Below, one piece after another: positions 61,006-64,000 of a stretch of DNA of 64,000 nucleotides (within the stretch, counting starts at the first letter, position 1; every line of letters begins with the position of its first letter). The translations under genes were made by a program, and so were the position numbers. Under the pieces are notes generated by a model. That model ran no database searches, was not told the DNA's origin, and saw only the letters and a list, made by a program, of their open reading frames with translations. The DNA is taken from NCBI GenBank assembly GCA_963839365.1, contig CAWIUT010000009.1:1-64000 (forward strand), written 5' to 3'. Source of the DNA: DASSKA01 sp963839365 (lineage in GTDB: Bacteria; Actinomycetota; Actinomycetes; Propionibacteriales; Nocardioidaceae).

Positions 61006-62100
61006 TCACCGACCCAGCAGGTCGTTCACCTGACGAGCGATCTCGACGTCCTCGGCGGCGCCGACCACGACCGTGCGGGTGCGGGCGTCCCGCCGGCTGA
61101 TGTCGTGGTCGGCACAGGGCCGCTGGTTGAGGTCGGGGTCGACGACGACACCCAGATAGGCCAGCCGGTCGGTCACGGAGGCCCGCACCTGCGGCGAGTG
61201 CTCGCCGATCCCGCCGGTCATCACCAGCAGGTCGATCCCCTCGGCGCCGGCGGCCATCGCCCCGATCTCTCGACACAGCCGGTGGATGAACACGTCGTAG
61301 GCCAGGGCCGCGGCCGGGTCCCCCGCCGCCCGGCGCTCCAGCACGTCGCGCATGTCGCCGGACGTGCCGGACAGCCCCTGCAGGCCGGAGCGGTGCTCCA
61401 GCACGTCGTCGAGCTCGTCCAGGCTGACCCGACCGGTGCGCAGCAGCCACATCAGCAGACCGGGATCCACTGAGCCGGACCGGGTGCGCATCACCAGACC
61501 CGCCAACGGGGTGAACCCCATGGTGGTGTCCACCGAGACACCCGCCCGGACCGCGGCGAGCGAGGCCCCCGCTCCGAGATGGCAGGAGACCACCCGGAGG
61601 TCGCTCAGCGGTCGTGCCACGACCTGCGCGGCCCGCCTCACGGCGTAGGCGTGGGACAGGCCGTGGAAGCCGTAGCGGCGCAACGCCCATCGCCGGTTCC
61701 ACTCCCGCGGCAGGGCGTAGGTGCGGGCCGCGTCCGGCATGGTCGTGTGGAAGGCGGTGTCGAACGTCGCCACGGTCGGCAGCCCGGGCAGCAGGCGCCG
61801 TACCTCCCGGATGCCTGCCACACATCGCGGGTTGTGCAGCGGCGCCAGCTCGGTGATCGAGTCCAGGTAGCCCAGTAGCTCGGCGTCGACGAGGGTGGGA
61901 CCGGTGTACGACGGGCCGCCGTGCACCACCCGGTGGCCGACCGCCTCGAGCCCGTCGACCGACTCCACGAAACGGCGTACCGGCTCCAGGTGCCCGGCTC
62001 CCTGCCACCGCTCCAAGGTGGTGCCGGCCACCCGCTGCTCAGCGTCGAGAACCGCCAGCTTCAGGCTGCTGGAGCCGGCGTTGACCACGAGGACGCGCAC
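61006..62100 (-). CDS. ackA: acetate kinase
   Basis: An acetokinase of 364 aa (slightly short). The N-terminal LVVNAGSSSLKLAVLD, the HRVVHGG motif, RYGFHGLSHAYAV with the catalytic Asp/Arg environment, and SCHLGAGASLAA are all present. It converts acetyl phosphate and ADP to acetate and ATP. The stop of phosphoketolase lies 13 nt upstream, so both genes are one operon and form a short ATP-yielding route from xylulose 5-phosphate. GTG 62100 has no strong Shine-Dalgarno. No pta is near. Confidence 0.96.
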   Translation of the reverse strand: MRVLVVNAGSSSLKLAVLDAEQRVAGTTLERWQGAGHLEPVRRFVESVDGLEAVGHRVVHGGPSYTGPTLVDAELLGYLDSITELAPLHNPRCVAGIREVRRLLPGLPTVATFDTAFHTTMPDAARTYALPREWNRRWALRRYGFHGLSHAYAVRRAAQVVARPLSDLRVVSCHLGAGASLAAVRAGVSVDTTMGFTPLAGLVMRTRSGSVDPGLLMWLLRTGRVSLDELDDVLEHRSGLQGLSGTSGDMRDVLERRAAGDPAAALAYDVFIHRLCREIGAMAAGAEGIDLLVMTGGIGEHSPQVRASVTDRLAYLGVVVDPDLNQRPCADHDISRRDARTRTVVVGAAEDVEIARQVNDLLGR

Positions 62101-62113
62101 GCGGGGACCAGCC

Positions 62114-64000
62114 TCAGAGCGTCTCTTGGCCCGACGCCTTGCCGATCCCCGGGGTCCACTCCCAGTGCCGGATCTCTGGCCTGTCCTCGCCGTGCGTCCG
62201 GATGTACATCCGGTGCTCGATCAGCCGGTTCTTCAGCGCTTCACGGGCCGAGCCGGCCACCGACTGGATGCGGGGCACCCGGTCGATGACGTCCATGGCG
62301 AGGTTGAACCGGTCCAGCTGGTTGAGCACCGTCATGTCGAAGGGCGTCGTGGTGGTGCCCTCCTCGATGTAGCCGCGGACGTGGAAGTTGTCGTGGTTGG
62401 TGCGCCGATAGGTCAGGCGGTGGATCAGCCACGGGTAGCCGTGATAGGCGAAGATGACCGGCTTGTCGGTGGTGAACAGCGCGTCGAAGTCCGCGTTCGA
62501 CAGGCCGTGGGAGTGCTCGCGCTGGTCCTGCAGACGCATCAGGTCCACCACGTTGACCACCCGCATCCGCAGGTCGGGGAACAGGTCACGCAGCAGCTCG
62601 GCGGCAGCCACCGTCTCCATGGTCGGGATGTCCCCCGCGCAGCCGAGGACCACGTCCGGCTCGCCGCCGTCCTCGGTGCCGGCCCAGTCCCAGATGCCGA
62701 TTCCCTTGGTGGCGTGCACCACCGCCTCGTCCATGGTCAGGTACTGAAGCGCCGGCTGCTTGCCGGACACCACCACGTTGACGTAGTCGCGGCTGCGCAG
62801 GCAGTGGTCCATCACCGACAGCAGCGTGTTGGCGTCCGGCGGGAGATAGATCCGGATGACGTCGGCCTTCTTGTTGACCACGTGGTCGATGAACCCCGGG
62901 TCCTGGTGGGAGAAGCCGTTGTGGTCCTGGCGCCACACGTGCGAGGTGAGCAGGTAGTTGAGCGACCCGATCGGCCGCCGCCAGGGGATGTCCCGGGTGA
63001 CCTTCAGCCACTTGGCGTGCTGGTTGAACATCGAGTCGACGACGTGGATGAACGCCTCGTAGCACGAGAACAAGCCGTGCCGTCCGGTCAGCAGGTAGCC
63101 CTCCAGCCACCCTTCACAGGTGTGCTCCGACAGGATCTCCATCACCCGGCCGTCGGCGGACAGGTGGTCGTCGCCGGGCAGGATGGTCGCCTCCCAGGTC
63201 CGATCGGTCACCGACAGCACGTCCTGGAGCCGGTTGGAGTTGTTCTCGTCCGGCGAGAACATCCGGAAGTTGTCGCGGTTGGCCGCCATCACGTCACGCA
63301 GGAACCCCCCGAGCACGCGGGTCGCCTCCACCGCTCCGGTGCCCGGGCGGCCGACCTCGACGGCGTACTCCCGGAAGTCGGGGATCCGCAGGTCGCGCAG
63401 CAGCTCCCCGCCGTTGGCGTACGGCGTGGCGCTCATGCGCCGCTGTCCGAGGGGATGCAGCTCGGCGATCTCGGGCAGCAGCGCGCCGTCCGGAGTGAAG
63501 AGCTCCTCGGGTCGGTAGCTGCGCATCCACTGCTCGAGGATCTCCCGGTGCGCCGCGTCGGTCCGGGCGTTGCCCACCGGCACCTGGTGGGAGCGCCAGG
63601 TGCCCTCGACCTGCAGACCGTCCACGGTCTCGGGACCGGTCCACCCCTTCGGGGAGCGCAGCACGATCATCGGCCAGGCCGGCCGGGAGGCGGCCCGGCC
63701 GGGGCCGCGGGCGGCCTGCTGGATCTCGGCGATCTCGTCGAGGCAGTGGTCGAGCGTCGCGGCGAACGCCTGGTGCATCTGCGCCGGGTCGGAGCCCTCG
63801 ACCGGGTAGGGGCGGTAGCCGTAGCCGGCCAGCAACGACATCAGCTCGTCCTCGGGGATCCGGGCCAGCACCGTCGGGTTGGCGATCTTGTACCCGTTGA
63901 GGTGCAGGATGGGGAGCACCGCGCCGTCCCGCCGTGGGTCCAGGAACTTGTTCGAGTGCCAGCTGGTCGCCAACGGCCCGGTCTCGGCCTCGCCGTCGCC
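62114..64000 (-). CDS. xfp: phosphoketolase, N-terminally incomplete at window edge
   Basis: This is the C-terminal 628 residues of xylulose-5-phosphate/fructose-6-phosphate phosphoketolase, a ThDP enzyme that makes acetyl phosphate. The right edge cuts in GDGEAETGPLATSWHSNKFL, the conserved ThDP-binding motif. The pyrimidine domain is complete, with VFSPDEN-like FRMFSPDENNSNRL, ETILPGDDHLSADG-type text and HDHNGFSHQDPGFID-like QDHNGFSHQDPGF. The gene extends beyond base 64000; a TTG at 63973 is not the start. It is followed by ackA. Confidence 0.96.
   Translation of the reverse strand, partial: GDGEAETGPLATSWHSNKFLDPRRDGAVLPILHLNGYKIANPTVLARIPEDELMSLLAGYGYRPYPVEGSDPAQMHQAFAATLDHCLDEIAEIQQAARGPGRAASRPAWPMIVLRSPKGWTGPETVDGLQVEGTWRSHQVPVGNARTDAAHREILEQWMRSYRPEELFTPDGALLPEIAELHPLGQRRMSATPYANGGELLRDLRIPDFREYAVEVGRPGTGAVEATRVLGGFLRDVMAANRDNFRMFSPDENNSNRLQDVLSVTDRTWEATILPGDDHLSADGRVMEILSEHTCEGWLEGYLLTGRHGLFSCYEAFIHVVDSMFNQHAKWLKVTRDIPWRRPIGSLNYLLTSHVWRQDHNGFSHQDPGFIDHVVNKKADVIRIYLPPDANTLLSVMDHCLRSRDYVNVVVSGKQPALQYLTMDEAVVHATKGIGIWDWAGTEDGGEPDVVLGCAGDIPTMETVAAAELLRDLFPDLRMRVVNVVDLMRLQDQREHSHGLSNADFDALFTTDKPVIFAYHGYPWLIHRLTYRRTNHDNFHVRGYIEEGTTTTPFDMTVLNQLDRFNLAMDVIDRVPRIQSVAGSAREALKNRLIEHRMYIRTHGEDRPEIRHWEWTPGIGKASGQETL

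Noticed and set aside
1..64000. CRISPR arrays, rRNA genes, insertion sequences, biosynthetic gene clusters
   Set aside because: No direct-repeat arrays with unique spacers, no rRNA text, no transposase, and no NRPS/PKS-like genes were seen.

Overview
The window is chromosomal DNA of a high-GC actinomycete. GC-rich third codon positions, frequent GTG starts, a SepH-type cell-division gene, an actinobacterial RecBCD set, and a run of DUF3159/DUF3710/DUF3093/DUF4193 genes all point there. A suborder such as Propionibacteriales/Nocardioidaceae is possible but cannot be fixed from the sequence. No stretch longer than about 300 bases lacks a gene; the larger gaps (8809-9008, 15522-15765, 25279-25540, 35043-35286, 38748-38992) hold promoters, short repeats or nothing recognisable.

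Layout. 1-471: frameshifted end of a tyrosine recombinase. 530-10933: a conserved actinobacterial block whose order, from memory, matches M. tuberculosis Rv2689c-Rv2701c. It holds an m5U RNA methyltransferase, a KimA-like K+ transporter, two TrkA/RCK proteins, DUF3159, an OB-fold protein, DUF3710, dUTPase, DUF3093, DUF4235, DUF4193 and SuhB, followed by ferrochelatase. 10957-17900: MFS transporter, MpaB-type DUF2236 protein, FAD sugar-lactone oxidase, SepH, an unrecognised 433-aa protein, DUF402 and acylphosphatase. 17902-19281: ThrE-like exporter.

19289-32587 is a complete selenocysteine locus: selB, selA, tRNA-Sec (selC), the Sec-containing formate dehydrogenase operon fdhA-fdhB-fdhC with an in-frame UGA and a clear bacterial SECIS hairpin, and selD. 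Inside it sits an unusual signalling group: an orphan DHp-like membrane protein, a LuxR-type response regulator, a pseudo-receiver LuxR protein, a sensorless histidine kinase and a GAF-ANTAR protein directly upstream of fdhA. The likely logic is one selenoprotein, all the machinery to make it, and a local sensing circuit.

32574-44835: aminopeptidase N, a secreted SpoIID/LytB protein, two small exported proteins, an operon of GMC oxidoreductase, aldehyde dehydrogenase and DinB polymerase, and an XdhC-like plus SDR pair. 44866-46155: two genes reading away from one point (about 45416-45425), both lacking their 5' parts (SNF2 helicase and LLM oxidoreductase), so a deletion or misjoin. 46348-50776: FUSC protein, zinc alcohol dehydrogenase, DUF4232 and 2H phosphoesterase. 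50751-59314: recD-recB-recC, with recC interrupted by a single frameshift. 59398-64000: flavodoxin, universal stress protein, acetate kinase and a phosphoketolase that runs off the right edge; the last two form the terminal phosphoketolase pathway.

A recurring feature is a TANNNT-like -10 box placed 5-8 nt before a GTG or ATG start, suggesting many leaderless transcripts, sometimes with back-to-back -10 boxes for divergent genes.
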